Positions 1 to 6,356 of a stretch of DNA of 7,050 nucleotides are shown here, one piece after another. Within the stretch, counting starts at the first letter, position 1, and every line of letters begins with the position of its first letter. The notes under the pieces are model-generated. The model worked only from the letters and a program-made list of their open reading frames with translations, was not told the origin of the DNA and made no database searches. The position numbers and the translations under genes were made by a program. The stretch lies in the NCBI GenBank assembly GCA_002394965.1, contig DGVL01000103.1:12091-19140 (forward strand), written 5' to 3'. This DNA is from Lachnospira sp. UBA4285 (GTDB lineage: Bacteria > Bacillota > Clostridia > Lachnospirales > Lachnospiraceae).

Positions 1-1451
1 TCGGCGCGGCCGATGAGCGGAAGACCGTGCGGACCGAGGTTATTCACCACATGGTCCTTCGAGCGGCGCAGATGCTCCATCAGAGAGACGGCCGTCTTCG
101 GATCGTTGTCAAAGGGGACCGGGGCGTCCAGAATACTGTAGTCGCCGGTCTCGCGGATATAGGCACTGACCGCTGCGATCAGCCAGAGCGGATCGTCGTT
201 GAAGCCGGATCCTATGGCGGCATTGCCTTTCTTGGTCAGCGGCTGGTACTGGTGGTACGCACTGCCATCCGGGAACTGCGTCGCGGCGATGTCCAGGATC
301 CGCTGCCTCGCGCGCCCGGGGATCATGTGCACGAATCCGAGCAGATCCTGACAGGAATCCCTGAATCCCATACCGCGGCCGGTGCCGGTCTCGAAGTACG
401 AGGCAGAACGGGACATGTTGAAAGTGACCATGCACTGGTACTGATTCCAGATGTTGACCATGCGGCTTAGCTTCGGGTCGTCGCATGTCAGCTGGAAGTT
501 GCCAAGCAGTTGATCCCAGTACGCGGCAAGTTCCTTTTCAGCTTTGTCAAACTGCTCCACGCCGCAGAACTGCTGAGCCATGGCGTCTGCCTTTTTCTTA
601 TTGATGACGCCTTTGGACTCCCACTTGGCGTCTGAATCGTTTTCGATAAATCCCAGCATGAACACCAGGTCTGTTTTCTGGCCGGGAGAAAGTGTCAGGT
701 CAAAGCGAAACGATGCGATCGGTGACCAGCCGCTTGCGATCTCGTCTCCGGAAGTTCCCCTGCGCACCATGGCAGGTGAGGCGGGCGATCCGTAAACACC
801 CAGGAACGACGCGCGGTCCGTGTCAAATCCGTCGGCCTTCCGACTCGTGTAGACGGCGGCATAGTGGCGCCGGCGCTCGCGGTACTCTGTTTTGTGGAAG
901 ATGGCGGAGCGGCCGCTTCGGATCCCGGTCTCGACCTCACCGGTCGAGAGGTTGCGCTGGAAATTGTTGCAGTCATCGACGGCATCCCACAGGCAGAATT
1001 CAAGATAAGAATAGAGAGAAAAATGCCGGTCGGTGTTGCCCTCGTTGGTTAGGGATACTTTTGCCAGTTCGCAGTCTCCGCCGATCGGAACCAGGGTGGT
1101 GACAGACGCTGCAAGACCGTTCTTGCGGCCGGTTATGACAGTCCTCCCGAGGCCGTGGCGGCATTCGTAAAAGTCAAGCGGCGTCTGTGAGGGCTGCCAG
1201 CCGGGGTTCCAGATAGTATTTCCGTCTTTTATATAGAAATAGTGGCCGTTATTGTCCAGAGGTGTGTTGTTGTAGCGGTAGCGCGTCAGGCGGAGCAGGC
1301 GCGCATCCTTGTAAAAGCAGTATCCGCCGCCGGTGTTGCTGATGAGCCGGAAGAAATTCTTACATCCCAGGTAGTTGATCCATGGGAGCGGCGTTTCCGG
1401 AGTTGTGATCACGTACTCTTTTAAAGCGTCATCAAAATAGCCGAACTTCAT
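1..1451 (-). CDS. cbp: Cellobiose phosphorylase, GH94 (5' part; 3' end beyond window)
   Basis: This cytoplasmic enzyme reversibly splits cellobiose with inorganic phosphate to alpha-glucose-1-phosphate and glucose. The 483 visible codons start at ATG 1451 (MKFGYFDDALKEYVITTP), with an AAAGGGGG ribosome binding site at 1457-1464. The N-terminal beta-sandwich region has the family signatures PWINYLGC (23-30), GGGYCFYKDARL (41-52), RLTRYRYNN (54-62) and ECRHGLG (96-102). The (alpha/alpha)6 catalytic domain begins near residue 320 and contains FETGTGRGMGFRDSCQD (353-369). R359 and D365 there correspond, by my recollection of numbering, to the substrate-binding Arg362/Asp368 of the Cellvibrio gilvus enzyme. 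The frame ends in GLPLIGRA plus GA, exactly where family members continue DWND with the catalytic aspartate, so that residue is just outside the window. Full-length enzymes are about 810 residues. The RYRYNN and WNPGW segments fit cellobiose better than chitobiose phosphorylase; cellodextrin specificity is less likely. No internal stop or frameshift is seen. It is transcribed divergently from the transporter genes. Confidence 0.95.
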   Translation of the reverse strand, partial: MKFGYFDDALKEYVITTPETPLPWINYLGCKNFFRLISNTGGGYCFYKDARLLRLTRYRYNNTPLDNNGHYFYIKDGNTIWNPGWQPSQTPLDFYECRHGLGRTVITGRKNGLAASVTTLVPIGGDCELAKVSLTNEGNTDRHFSLYSYLEFCLWDAVDDCNNFQRNLSTGEVETGIRSGRSAIFHKTEYRERRRHYAAVYTSRKADGFDTDRASFLGVYGSPASPAMVRRGTSGDEIASGWSPIASFRFDLTLSPGQKTDLVFMLGFIENDSDAKWESKGVINKKKADAMAQQFCGVEQFDKAEKELAAYWDQLLGNFQLTCDDPKLSRMVNIWNQYQCMVTFNMSRSASYFETGTGRGMGFRDSCQDLLGFVHMIPGRARQRILDIAATQFPDGSAYHQYQPLTKKGNAAIGSGFNDDPLWLIAAVSAYIRETGDYSILDAPVPFDNDPKTAVSLMEHLRRSKDHVVNNLGPHGLPLIGRA

Positions 1452-1471
1452 GAGAACCCCCTTTTTCTGAA

Positions 1472-1500
1472 AGTATAATAAAGAACCAATATTGTCTTAA
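1472..1500 (-). promoter_or_regulatory. Candidate proximal promoter of the cellobiose phosphorylase gene
   Basis: Read on the minus strand, TTAAGA (1500-1495) and TATACT (1477-1472) are separated by 17 bp, a sigma-A-like pair (4/6 and 5/6 matches). Transcription would start near 1465, leaving a leader of only about 14 nt that begins at the ribosome binding site. That makes it less attractive than the distal promoter at 1524-1552. Its -35 overlaps the operator at 1496-1509. Confidence 0.4.
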
Positions 1501-1509
1501 ACGATTTCG
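1496..1509. promoter_or_regulatory. LacI-type operator A (phosphorylase side)
   Basis: Read on the minus strand this is CGAAATCGTTTAAG, matching operator B (1674-1687) at 12 of 14 positions. The two differ only at the two bases flanking the central CG. A central CpG within an A/T-rich pseudo-palindrome is the hallmark of LacI/GalR-family operators, where a hinge-helix leucine intercalates at that step. The neighbouring regulator keeps that leucine (L56). The site lies just downstream of the distal phosphorylase promoter and over the -35 of the proximal one, so bound protein should repress. A CcpA-like protein could also use it, but the site lacks the TG and CA ends of a good cre site. Confidence 0.6.
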
Positions 1510-1523
1510 ATCTTCTGAAATTC

Positions 1524-1552
1524 AGTATATTTCGGAGAGGCAGATTATTCAA
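1524..1552 (-). promoter_or_regulatory. Candidate distal promoter of the cellobiose phosphorylase gene
   Basis: On the minus strand, TTGAAT (1552-1547) and TATACT (1529-1524) have an optimal 17-bp spacer. The predicted start near 1517 gives a leader of about 66 nt. It would place the LacI-type operator at 1496-1509 roughly 8-21 nt downstream of the start, a classical repressor position. I favour this as the main phosphorylase promoter. No start-site data are available. Confidence 0.5.
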
Positions 1553-1569
1553 TAGAAAACGGAAAATGA

Positions 1570-1636
1570 AATCGTGAATGTACAATATGCACAATTTAAG
1601 CTGAATTTAATTGTGAATAATAAGATTAAAATTGTG
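1570..1636. promoter_or_regulatory. Cluster of AATTGTG half-sites in the centre of the divergent region
   Basis: AATTGTG occurs at 1609-1615 and again at 1630-1636, exactly 21 bp apart in the same orientation. An inverted copy CACAATT lies at 1590-1596, and a near copy AATCGTGAAT at 1570-1579 resembles AATTGTGAAT at 1609-1618 (9/10). The arms 1590-1599 and 1606-1615 form an imperfect inverted repeat (9/10). The copy at 1630-1636 abuts the -35 of the regulator promoter. Two direct half-sites two helical turns apart beside a -35 resemble AraC-family activator sites. The region is AT-rich, so part of this could be chance. Confidence 0.35.
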
Positions 1637-1637
1637 G

Positions 1638-1666
1638 TTGTAATGCCACTTGCCGGGTGCTATATT
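1638..1666 (+). promoter_or_regulatory. Candidate promoter of the regulator-transporter operon
   Basis: TTGTAA (1638-1643) and TATATT (1661-1666) are spaced by 17 bp, a reasonable sigma-A pair (4/6 and 5/6). Transcription would start near 1673, directly at operator B, giving a leader of about 62 nt before the regulator ATG at 1735. No other convincing promoter is seen before the binding-protein gene, so this may drive the regulator together with the downstream transporter genes. Confidence 0.55.
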
Positions 1667-1673
1667 GAAAACA

Positions 1674-1687
1674 CGAAAACGATTAAG
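1674..1687. promoter_or_regulatory. LacI-type operator B (regulator/transporter side)
   Basis: CGAAAACGATTAAG, with its central CG at 1680-1681, is the second copy of the motif found inverted at 1496-1509. It covers roughly +1 to +14 of the predicted transcript, so a bound regulator would block initiation or early elongation. That would make the regulator negatively autoregulated and put the transporter genes under the same control. Centre-to-centre distance to operator A is 178 bp, close to 17 turns at 10.5 bp per turn. Confidence 0.6.
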
Positions 1688-1734
1688 CAGCCGTGAGAGG
1701 TGCGAAGGCCAGAACCGGAGCAGAGGTGGGACGG

Positions 1735-2757
1735 ATGAGCGGGGTGTCACTTAAGGACATTGCTAAAGCGTGCGGAATGTCAGTTGCCACTGTCAGCAAG
1801 GCGCTGAACGGCAGAGATGACATCAGCCCGGCGACGAGGGAACTGGTGCGTCATACGGCGCAGCAGATGGACTATCTTCCGAACTCGGCGGCACGGATGC
1901 TTAAGACCAGACGCTCCTACACCATCGGTGTACTTCTGGAGGATGCGGCCGGCAGCGGGCTCACGCATGAGTATTTCTCCCGGGTGCTGCAGGGATTTAA
2001 AAATGAAGCGGAGATGCTCGGATACGACATCACATTTCTGCGCAACGTCAACCGGAAGATGGGATTCCTCGAGAACTGTCTGTACCGGGGACTTGACGGG
2101 GCTGTTGTTGTCAACAAGGATTTCGACGACCCTGAGGTGAGAAAGCTCCTGAACGAAACATCGTTTCCGTGTGTGACGATCGACTATGTCTGCAATACGC
2201 GGACATCCATCGAATCCGACAATGTAAAAGGCATGCACACGCTGACGTCATATGTGTGCTCGGAGGGCCATTCCCGGATCGCCTATATACACGGCGAGGG
2301 GGAGGCAGAAGTCACAAAACGCAGAGTTGCGGCATTCTACACGGCGCTTGAAGAAAATGACATAAGCATTCCGGATGAATATCTGGTGGAGGGAAAATAT
2401 CTGCACTCAAAGGATGCAGCCGCCTGTACGAAGCGGCTCATGGAGCTTCCCAAGCCGCCGACCTGTATCATGTACCCGGATGATATGACGGCATTCGGAG
2501 GGATTGAATATCTGCGGAGCGTCGGGATCCGTGTCCCGGAGGATGTATCTGTCACCGGATACGACGGGTCGGAATTTTCACAGAGGCTTCTGCCGCCGCT
2601 CACGACTTACTGGCAGAACGCCGAGAAGATGGGGCAGGAGGCGGCAAAGGAACTGATCACTTCGATTGAGCATCCGAAGACATCCTATCTGAAAAGGATA
2701 ACCATTGAAGGTGCACTCTGGAAAGGGGACACCGTCAGGAAAATAGAAACCAACTGA
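1735..2757 (+). CDS. LacI/GalR-family transcriptional regulator, probable cellobiose-locus repressor
   Basis: This DNA-binding regulator (340 aa) is built like other LacI-family sugar repressors. Residues 4-25 (VSLKDIAKACGMSVATVSKALN) form the helix-turn-helix. PNSAARMLKTRRS (49-61) is the hinge helix with the CpG-intercalating leucine L56. A periplasmic-binding-protein-like effector domain starts at YTIGVLLED (62-70) and includes RIAYIHGEGE (181-190) and the conserved YPDDMTAFGGIEYL...GIRVPEDVSVTGYDGSE stretch (247-280). I chose ATG 1735 because AGAGGTGGG lies just upstream (1722-1730). An in-frame GTG at 1693 would add 14 non-family residues and has no ribosome binding site. Only 31 bp separate it from the binding-protein gene and no terminator lies between, so they are probably co-transcribed. 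The effector is likely cellobiose or another cello-oligosaccharide, inferred from the neighbours only. Length and domain content are normal. Confidence 0.93.
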   Translation: MSGVSLKDIAKACGMSVATVSKALNGRDDISPATRELVRHTAQQMDYLPNSAARMLKTRRSYTIGVLLEDAAGSGLTHEYFSRVLQGFKNEAEMLGYDITFLRNVNRKMGFLENCLYRGLDGAVVVNKDFDDPEVRKLLNETSFPCVTIDYVCNTRTSIESDNVKGMHTLTSYVCSEGHSRIAYIHGEGEAEVTKRRVAAFYTALEENDISIPDEYLVEGKYLHSKDAAACTKRLMELPKPPTCIMYPDDMTAFGGIEYLRSVGIRVPEDVSVTGYDGSEFSQRLLPPLTTYWQNAEKMGQEAAKELITSIEHPKTSYLKRITIEGALWKGDTVRKIETN

Positions 2758-2788
2758 TCATGCAATATCTATGAAGGGAGAAATTGCG

Positions 2789-4264
2789 ATGAGAAAAACG
2801 AGACTGGTGAGTGCAGCGATGGCTGCGACGTTTGCGGCATCTCTGATCGCGGGGTGCGGCGCTTCCGGAGGAGGAACGACGAGCAGTGCAGCTGGTGGTC
2901 AGACGACCACAAAGGCAGCGCAGACGACGACCAAGGCGGCCGAAAAGACCACGACCAAGGCGGCGGCATCCGGCAGCGAGGGCAAGGTGCTCAACATTCA
3001 GGCTTGGAATGAAGAGTTCAAGTCAAGAATGGAGGATCACTATCCGGGGTATGAGAAAGTCGATGCGACAACCGGTAAGATCGGCGATGTGACGGTCAAG
3101 TGGACAATCACACCGAGCAAGGACAATGCGTACCAGAATCAGCTCGACAAGGTTCTCCCGGACAACGCAAAGGCATCCGCAGACGACAAGGTCGATATAT
3201 TCCTGATGGAGGCCGACTATGCGCTGAAATATGTCAATGCAGACGTGACCATGTCGCTCAAAGACCTGGGAATCTCCGACAGCGACATAAGTGATCAGTA
3301 CAAGTACACGCAGGATATTGTAAAGGACAAGAGCGGAAATCTGAAAGGCCTTGCATGGCAGGCATGTTCCGCAGGCTTGATTTACAATCGCGAGGCGGCG
3401 AAGGAAGTTCTCGGATCGGACGATCCGGCCACGGTTCAGGAATCCGTGAAAGACTGGGGTGCATTCACGGATACAGCTGCGAAGCTCAAGGAAGCCGGCT
3501 ATAACATCACCGCCACTACGAATGACACCTACCGTGTATATTCCAACAACGTGAAGACCCCCTGGGTCAAGGACGGAAAGCTGACGGTCGATGACAACAT
3601 CAAGAAGTGGGTCGATGACTCAAAGGCACTTGTGGATGCCGGCGAGACCGGGACGCAGGATCTTTGGAGCGATGACTGGAGCAAAGGATTCTATCCGGAC
3701 GGCAAGGTGTTCTGCTACTTCGGGCCGGCATGGCTGATCAACTTCTCCATGAAGGGTGATGACACATCCTCGATCGCCGGCCAGGGCGGCTGGGGCTTCT
3801 GCGCAGGACCGCAGTCCTTCTACTGGGGCGGCACCTGGATTGCAGCGGCGACCGGAACGGATAACCCGGCACTGGTCAAGGACATCATGCTGAAGATGAC
3901 CACAGACAAGGATATCCTCAAAGATATCTCCCTGAAGGATGCGGACTGCGTGAACAGCAAGAGCGTGAATGCCGCACTGGCAGGGGAGACCATTGATCCG
4001 GTGGCTCCGGCGCAGGGCGATGACGGAAAGATGAAGCCCGGCAACATCACCTACATCCTCGGCGGACAGAATCCGTACAAGGAACTCTCTGAGGGAGCCG
4101 AAAAGGTTGACATGAGCAACATCTCCGACTACGACCAGGGATGCAACGAGGAGTTCCAGAAGGCGATGAAGAATTACTTCGACGGCAACGCTTCCTACGA
4201 CGATGCCCTGACACAGTTCAAGAAGGCTGTGAATGAGAAATATCCGGATGTTCAGGCAGACTGA
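2789..4264 (+). CDS. Sugar ABC transporter solute-binding lipoprotein (family 1, CUT1-type)
   Basis: This is a predicted membrane-anchored extracellular receptor that captures a sugar for the permeases encoded downstream. The 491-aa protein starts MRKTRLVSAAMAATFAASLIAGC, a signal peptide with lipobox IAGC; Cys23 would be lipidated. A flexible Gly/Ser/Thr/Lys/Ala linker (24-65) with three TTTKAA units leads into the binding domain, which begins KVLNIQAWNEEF (66-77). Aromatic-rich stretches such as WSDDWSKGFYPDGKVFCYFGPAW and SFYWGGTW fit carbohydrate stacking. ATG 2789 is preferred over in-frame ATG 2771 because AAGGGAG (2774-2780) sits 8 nt before it and the signal peptide then begins properly. 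Cellobiose or short cellodextrins are the likely ligands, inferred from the divergent phosphorylase; sequence alone does not prove this. A terminator-like hairpin follows, which should make this gene more abundantly expressed than the permeases. Confidence 0.92.
   Translation: MRKTRLVSAAMAATFAASLIAGCGASGGGTTSSAAGGQTTTKAAQTTTKAAEKTTTKAAASGSEGKVLNIQAWNEEFKSRMEDHYPGYEKVDATTGKIGDVTVKWTITPSKDNAYQNQLDKVLPDNAKASADDKVDIFLMEADYALKYVNADVTMSLKDLGISDSDISDQYKYTQDIVKDKSGNLKGLAWQACSAGLIYNREAAKEVLGSDDPATVQESVKDWGAFTDTAAKLKEAGYNITATTNDTYRVYSNNVKTPWVKDGKLTVDDNIKKWVDDSKALVDAGETGTQDLWSDDWSKGFYPDGKVFCYFGPAWLINFSMKGDDTSSIAGQGGWGFCAGPQSFYWGGTWIAAATGTDNPALVKDIMLKMTTDKDILKDISLKDADCVNSKSVNAALAGETIDPVAPAQGDDGKMKPGNITYILGGQNPYKELSEGAEKVDMSNISDYDQGCNEEFQKAMKNYFDGNASYDDALTQFKKAVNEKYPDVQAD
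2903..2965 (+). repeat. TTTKAA-unit linker repeat within the binding lipoprotein
   Basis: Residues 39-59 consist of three TTTKAA units separated by Q and EK, just after the lipidated cysteine. The codons vary between units (for example ACA, AAG/GCA and AAG/GCG), so selection appears to act on the peptide rather than on a recent DNA duplication. Such low-complexity basic linkers hold the binding domain away from the membrane through the thick Gram-positive wall. Confidence 0.8.
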
Positions 4265-4315
4265 TTCCTGATATCCGCACAGGTAAGCCGGAAACAAGAC
4301 GGCGTCTGAGTACAG

Positions 4316-4350
4316 AAAGCCTGTCCGGCGAAAAACCGGACAGGCTTTTT
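4316..4350 (+). terminator. Terminator-like hairpin between binding protein and permeases
   Basis: AAAGCCTGTCCGG (4316-4328) pairs perfectly with CCGGACAGGCTTT (4336-4348): 13 bp with a 7-nt loop, running into a T stretch at 4346-4350 and a further ACTTT. It begins 52 nt after the binding-protein stop and ends 34 nt before the first permease. No separate promoter is apparent in the remaining space. It therefore probably acts as a partial terminator and/or 3'-end stabiliser, setting a high ratio of binding protein to permease mRNA. Confidence 0.85.
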
Positions 4351-4384
4351 ACTTTCCAAAAAATCGTGCAGCAGGAGGCCTTGC

Positions 4385-5347
4385 ATGAACAAGAAGAAAA
4401 AAAGGGCAGGAACCGCGAGGTATAACAAATGGGGCTATATCTTCCTGCTGCCTTTTGTGATCGTGTATGTGATCTTTCAGCTGATTCCGCTGATCGATAC
4501 CATCTACAACAGCTTTTTTGAGAATTACCGGTCCGGACTCAAACAGATCGGGCCGAACTTCGTGGGACTGGCCAATTACGCAAAGCTGATAACGACCGGC
4601 GATCTCCCGACATATTTCGCGAACACCATGATTATGTGGGTGTTGGGATTTATCCCCCAGATCGTGCTCTCTCTGATCCTGGCATACTGGTTTTCCGATC
4701 CGTCTCTGCGGCTTAAAGGGCAGAGGTTCTTCAAGACGGTCATCTACCTGCCGAATCTGATCATGGCGGCGGCATTTGCCATGCTGTTTTTCACGCTGTT
4801 CTCTGATTCGGGCCCGATTAATTCTATTCTGGTCGGAGCGGGCATTTTTTCGCAGCCGTATTCGTTCTTCTCGCACGTGGGTAGTACGAGAGGACTGGTG
4901 GCGTTCATGAACTTCATCATGTGGTTTGGCAACACGACGATCCTCCTGATGGCCGGCATGATGGGCATTGATACGTCGCTCTACGAGGCGGCCCAGGTGG
5001 ACGGAGCCACGTCAAGCCAGGTCTTCTGGAAGATAACGCTGCCGCTTCTCAAGCCGATCCTTTTGTACGTGATGATCACGTCGCTCATCGGCGGACTGCA
5101 GATGTTTGATGTTCCGCAGATCCTGACCGGCGGCACGGGCGATCCGAACCGCGCGTCCATGACGATGATCATGTACCTGAACAATCATCTGTACAGCAAG
5201 AACTACGGTATGGCCGGCGCGCTCTCGGTTATTCTGTTCATCATCACGGGGCTGCTGAGTCTCCTTGTGTACCGGATGGTCGGCGGCACGGCAGATGACA
5301 GTTACGGAAAACCGGCCAAGCGCAGCAGAAAAGCGGAAAGGAGATGA
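4385..5347 (+). CDS. Sugar ABC transporter permease, MalF/UgpA-type
   Basis: This 320-aa integral membrane protein is one of the two pore-forming subunits of the importer served by the upstream lipoprotein. After a basic N-terminus (MNKKKKRAG), six membrane segments are visible near residues 16-40, 80-103, 118-140, 168-194, 226-247 and 274-298. The cytoplasmic EAA loop that docks the ATPase is intact at 201-220: EAAQVDGATSSQVFWKITLP, with E201, G207 and the terminal LP. ATG 4385 has an ideal AGGAGG at 4373-4378, 6 nt upstream. The tail is strongly basic (KPAKRSRKAERR), and its stop at 5345-5347 is 5 nt before the second permease start, so the two are translationally coupled. The family assignment is firm; the cellobiose/cellodextrin substrate is inferred from context. 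Confidence 0.94.
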   Translation: MNKKKKRAGTARYNKWGYIFLLPFVIVYVIFQLIPLIDTIYNSFFENYRSGLKQIGPNFVGLANYAKLITTGDLPTYFANTMIMWVLGFIPQIVLSLILAYWFSDPSLRLKGQRFFKTVIYLPNLIMAAAFAMLFFTLFSDSGPINSILVGAGIFSQPYSFFSHVGSTRGLVAFMNFIMWFGNTTILLMAGMMGIDTSLYEAAQVDGATSSQVFWKITLPLLKPILLYVMITSLIGGLQMFDVPQILTGGTGDPNRASMTMIMYLNNHLYSKNYGMAGALSVILFIITGLLSLLVYRMVGGTADDSYGKPAKRSRKAERR

Positions 5348-5352
5348 GGGGC

Positions 5353-6210
5353 ATGGAACAGAAGAGAAAAAGAGTGAAACGCGCGGGGCATGGCCGGAGA
5401 GTGGTGGCATACATCGTACTGGCTGTCATGTCGTTTCTGTGCCTGGTGTGGTTCTATATTCTGTTTATCAACGCAACCCGCTCCAACGGCGAGCTGGGAC
5501 GGGGATTCTCGCCGATCCCCAGCACGCATCTGCTCGAGAACTGGAATAATCTGATCCAGGGAACTCTGCCGGTCTTCAACGGCTTGTTCAACAGCTTCTT
5601 CATCGCGATCACCTCGTCGGTCCTGACAGTGTACTTTTCTTCTATGACTGCGTATGCGATCCATGTGTATGATTTCAAGCTGAAGAAGTTCATGTTCACC
5701 TTCATTCTGAGCGTCATGATGATTCCGACGCAGGTGACAGCGCTTGGCTTTGTACAGCTCGTCGACCGGATGGGGCTGGAGGACAACTTCATCCCGCTGA
5801 TTATTCCGGCCATAGCCTCGCCGGCGGTGTTCTACTACATGAAGCAGTACATGACGAGTGCTCTTCCGATGTCGCTTGTTGAGGCGTCCCGGATTGACGG
5901 TGCGTCGGAATTCCGGACGTTTAACCGGATCGTGCTGCCGATCATGAAGCCTGCCATGGCGGTTCAGATGATCTTTGCCTTTGTCGGAAGCTGGAATAAT
6001 TACTTCACACCGGCCCTGATTCTTCACAACGACAAGATGAAGACGCTTCCGATCCTGATCGCCCAGCTTCGCGCGGCCGACTGGCTGAAGTTTGACATGG
6101 GACAGGTATACATGATGATAGCGTTCTCCATCTTCCCGGTGATTGTGGTGTATATCATCCTGTCCCGGTATATCGTCGGCGGTGTCGCCCTCGGTGCGGT
6201 GAAAGGCTGA
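5353..6210 (+). CDS. Sugar ABC transporter permease, MalG/CUT1-type
   Basis: This is the second membrane subunit of the importer (285 aa from this start), pairing with the preceding permease. Six hydrophobic segments lie near residues 17-39, 78-104, 112-134, 146-165, 201-217 and 252-275. The EAA loop is at 177-196 (EASRIDGASEFRTFNRIVLP), with E177, G183 and LP. The short C-terminus ending GGVALGAVKG is typical of MalG-like proteins. ATG 5353 is preferred because AAAGGAG (5337-5343) lies 9 nt upstream. The in-frame ATG at 5344, which overlaps the previous stop as ATGA, would touch the ribosome binding site with no spacer, though it cannot be excluded and would add only MRG. No ATPase gene follows, so energy coupling must come from a shared MsmK/MsiK-type protein encoded elsewhere. 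No T-tailed terminator is seen after the stop. Confidence 0.93.
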   Translation: MEQKRKRVKRAGHGRRVVAYIVLAVMSFLCLVWFYILFINATRSNGELGRGFSPIPSTHLLENWNNLIQGTLPVFNGLFNSFFIAITSSVLTVYFSSMTAYAIHVYDFKLKKFMFTFILSVMMIPTQVTALGFVQLVDRMGLEDNFIPLIIPAIASPAVFYYMKQYMTSALPMSLVEASRIDGASEFRTFNRIVLPIMKPAMAVQMIFAFVGSWNNYFTPALILHNDKMKTLPILIAQLRAADWLKFDMGQVYMMIAFSIFPVIVVYIILSRYIVGGVALGAVKG

Positions 6211-6275
6211 CAGGATCCGGAAGGCTTTCGGGAGGAGTGACAGACTGGTCATATAAAATTAGCAAAAACTGGCAA

Positions 6276-6303
6276 TTGTCATAATACCAAATCGGGCTAT
6301 ACT
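6276..6303 (+). promoter_or_regulatory. Promoter of the ECF S-component gene
   Basis: TTGTCA (6276-6281, 5/6) and TATACT (6298-6303, 5/6) are spaced by 16 bp in the AT-rich gap after the permease genes. The predicted start near 6310 gives a leader of about 47 nt. The S-component gene can therefore be expressed independently, although read-through from the permeases is possible because no clear terminator lies between them. Confidence 0.65.
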
Positions 6304-6307
6304 GAGG

Positions 6308-6338
6308 CTCAAGGATCTGCAATAGCAGAAATCTTGAG
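6308..6338 (+). ncRNA. Leader hairpin upstream of the ECF S-component gene
   Basis: CTCAAG (6308-6313) pairs with CTTGAG (6333-6338) and CTGC (6317-6320) pairs with GCAG (6325-6328), closing an AATA loop with a small internal loop between the stems. It would form at the very 5' end of the predicted transcript and ends 5 nt before the ribosome binding site (GAGAGGA, 6343-6349). It may simply stabilise the mRNA. I recognise no known riboswitch consensus (not preQ1, TPP, FMN or cobalamin), and it is short for most of them. Confidence 0.45.
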
Positions 6339-6356
6339 AGAAGAGAGGATTTGAGT

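Noticed and set aside
27..1102. Plus-strand open frames at 27-470, 580-795 and 692-1102 opposite the phosphorylase.
   Set aside because: The minus strand encodes an uninterrupted GH94 protein with family motifs throughout; these frames are its shadows.
1674..1687. Operator B as a CcpA catabolite (cre) site.
   Set aside because: It shares the A/T-flanked central CG but lacks the outer TG and CA. The second copy at 1496-1509 and the adjacent LacI-type gene make a local regulator more likely, though CcpA overlap is not excluded.
1693..1734. Upstream GTG start for the LacI regulator at 1693.
   Set aside because: No ribosome binding site precedes it, and the 14 extra residues do not belong to the family. 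ATG 1735 has AGAGGTGGG and starts right at the helix-turn-helix.
2771..2788. Upstream ATG start for the binding lipoprotein at 2771.
   Set aside because: The AAGGGAG site lies inside this extension, and the resulting MKGEIA prefix puts an acidic residue before the basic N-region of the signal peptide.
2903..2965. Repeat in the binding-protein gene as a DNA-level tandem repeat or mobile remnant.
   Set aside because: The periodicity is in the peptide (TTTKAA units) with synonymous codon changes; it is a lipoprotein linker.
3620..4297. Minus-strand open frame (225 codons) opposite the binding protein.
   Set aside because: It is fully antisense to the binding-protein gene, has no recognisable motif, and would be read into from the intergenic hairpin region without a credible start.
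6217..6235. Possible terminator after the second permease (CCGGAA/TTTCGG stem).
   Set aside because: The stem is only 6 bp with a G-T wobble and a tight loop, and no T-run follows.
5302..6252. Long minus-strand open frame (316 codons) opposite the second permease.
   Set aside because: It lies antisense to a clear six-helix permease with an intact EAA loop. Its translation is rich in His, Arg and Gln with no recognisable domain, as expected of a shadow frame in GC-rich DNA.
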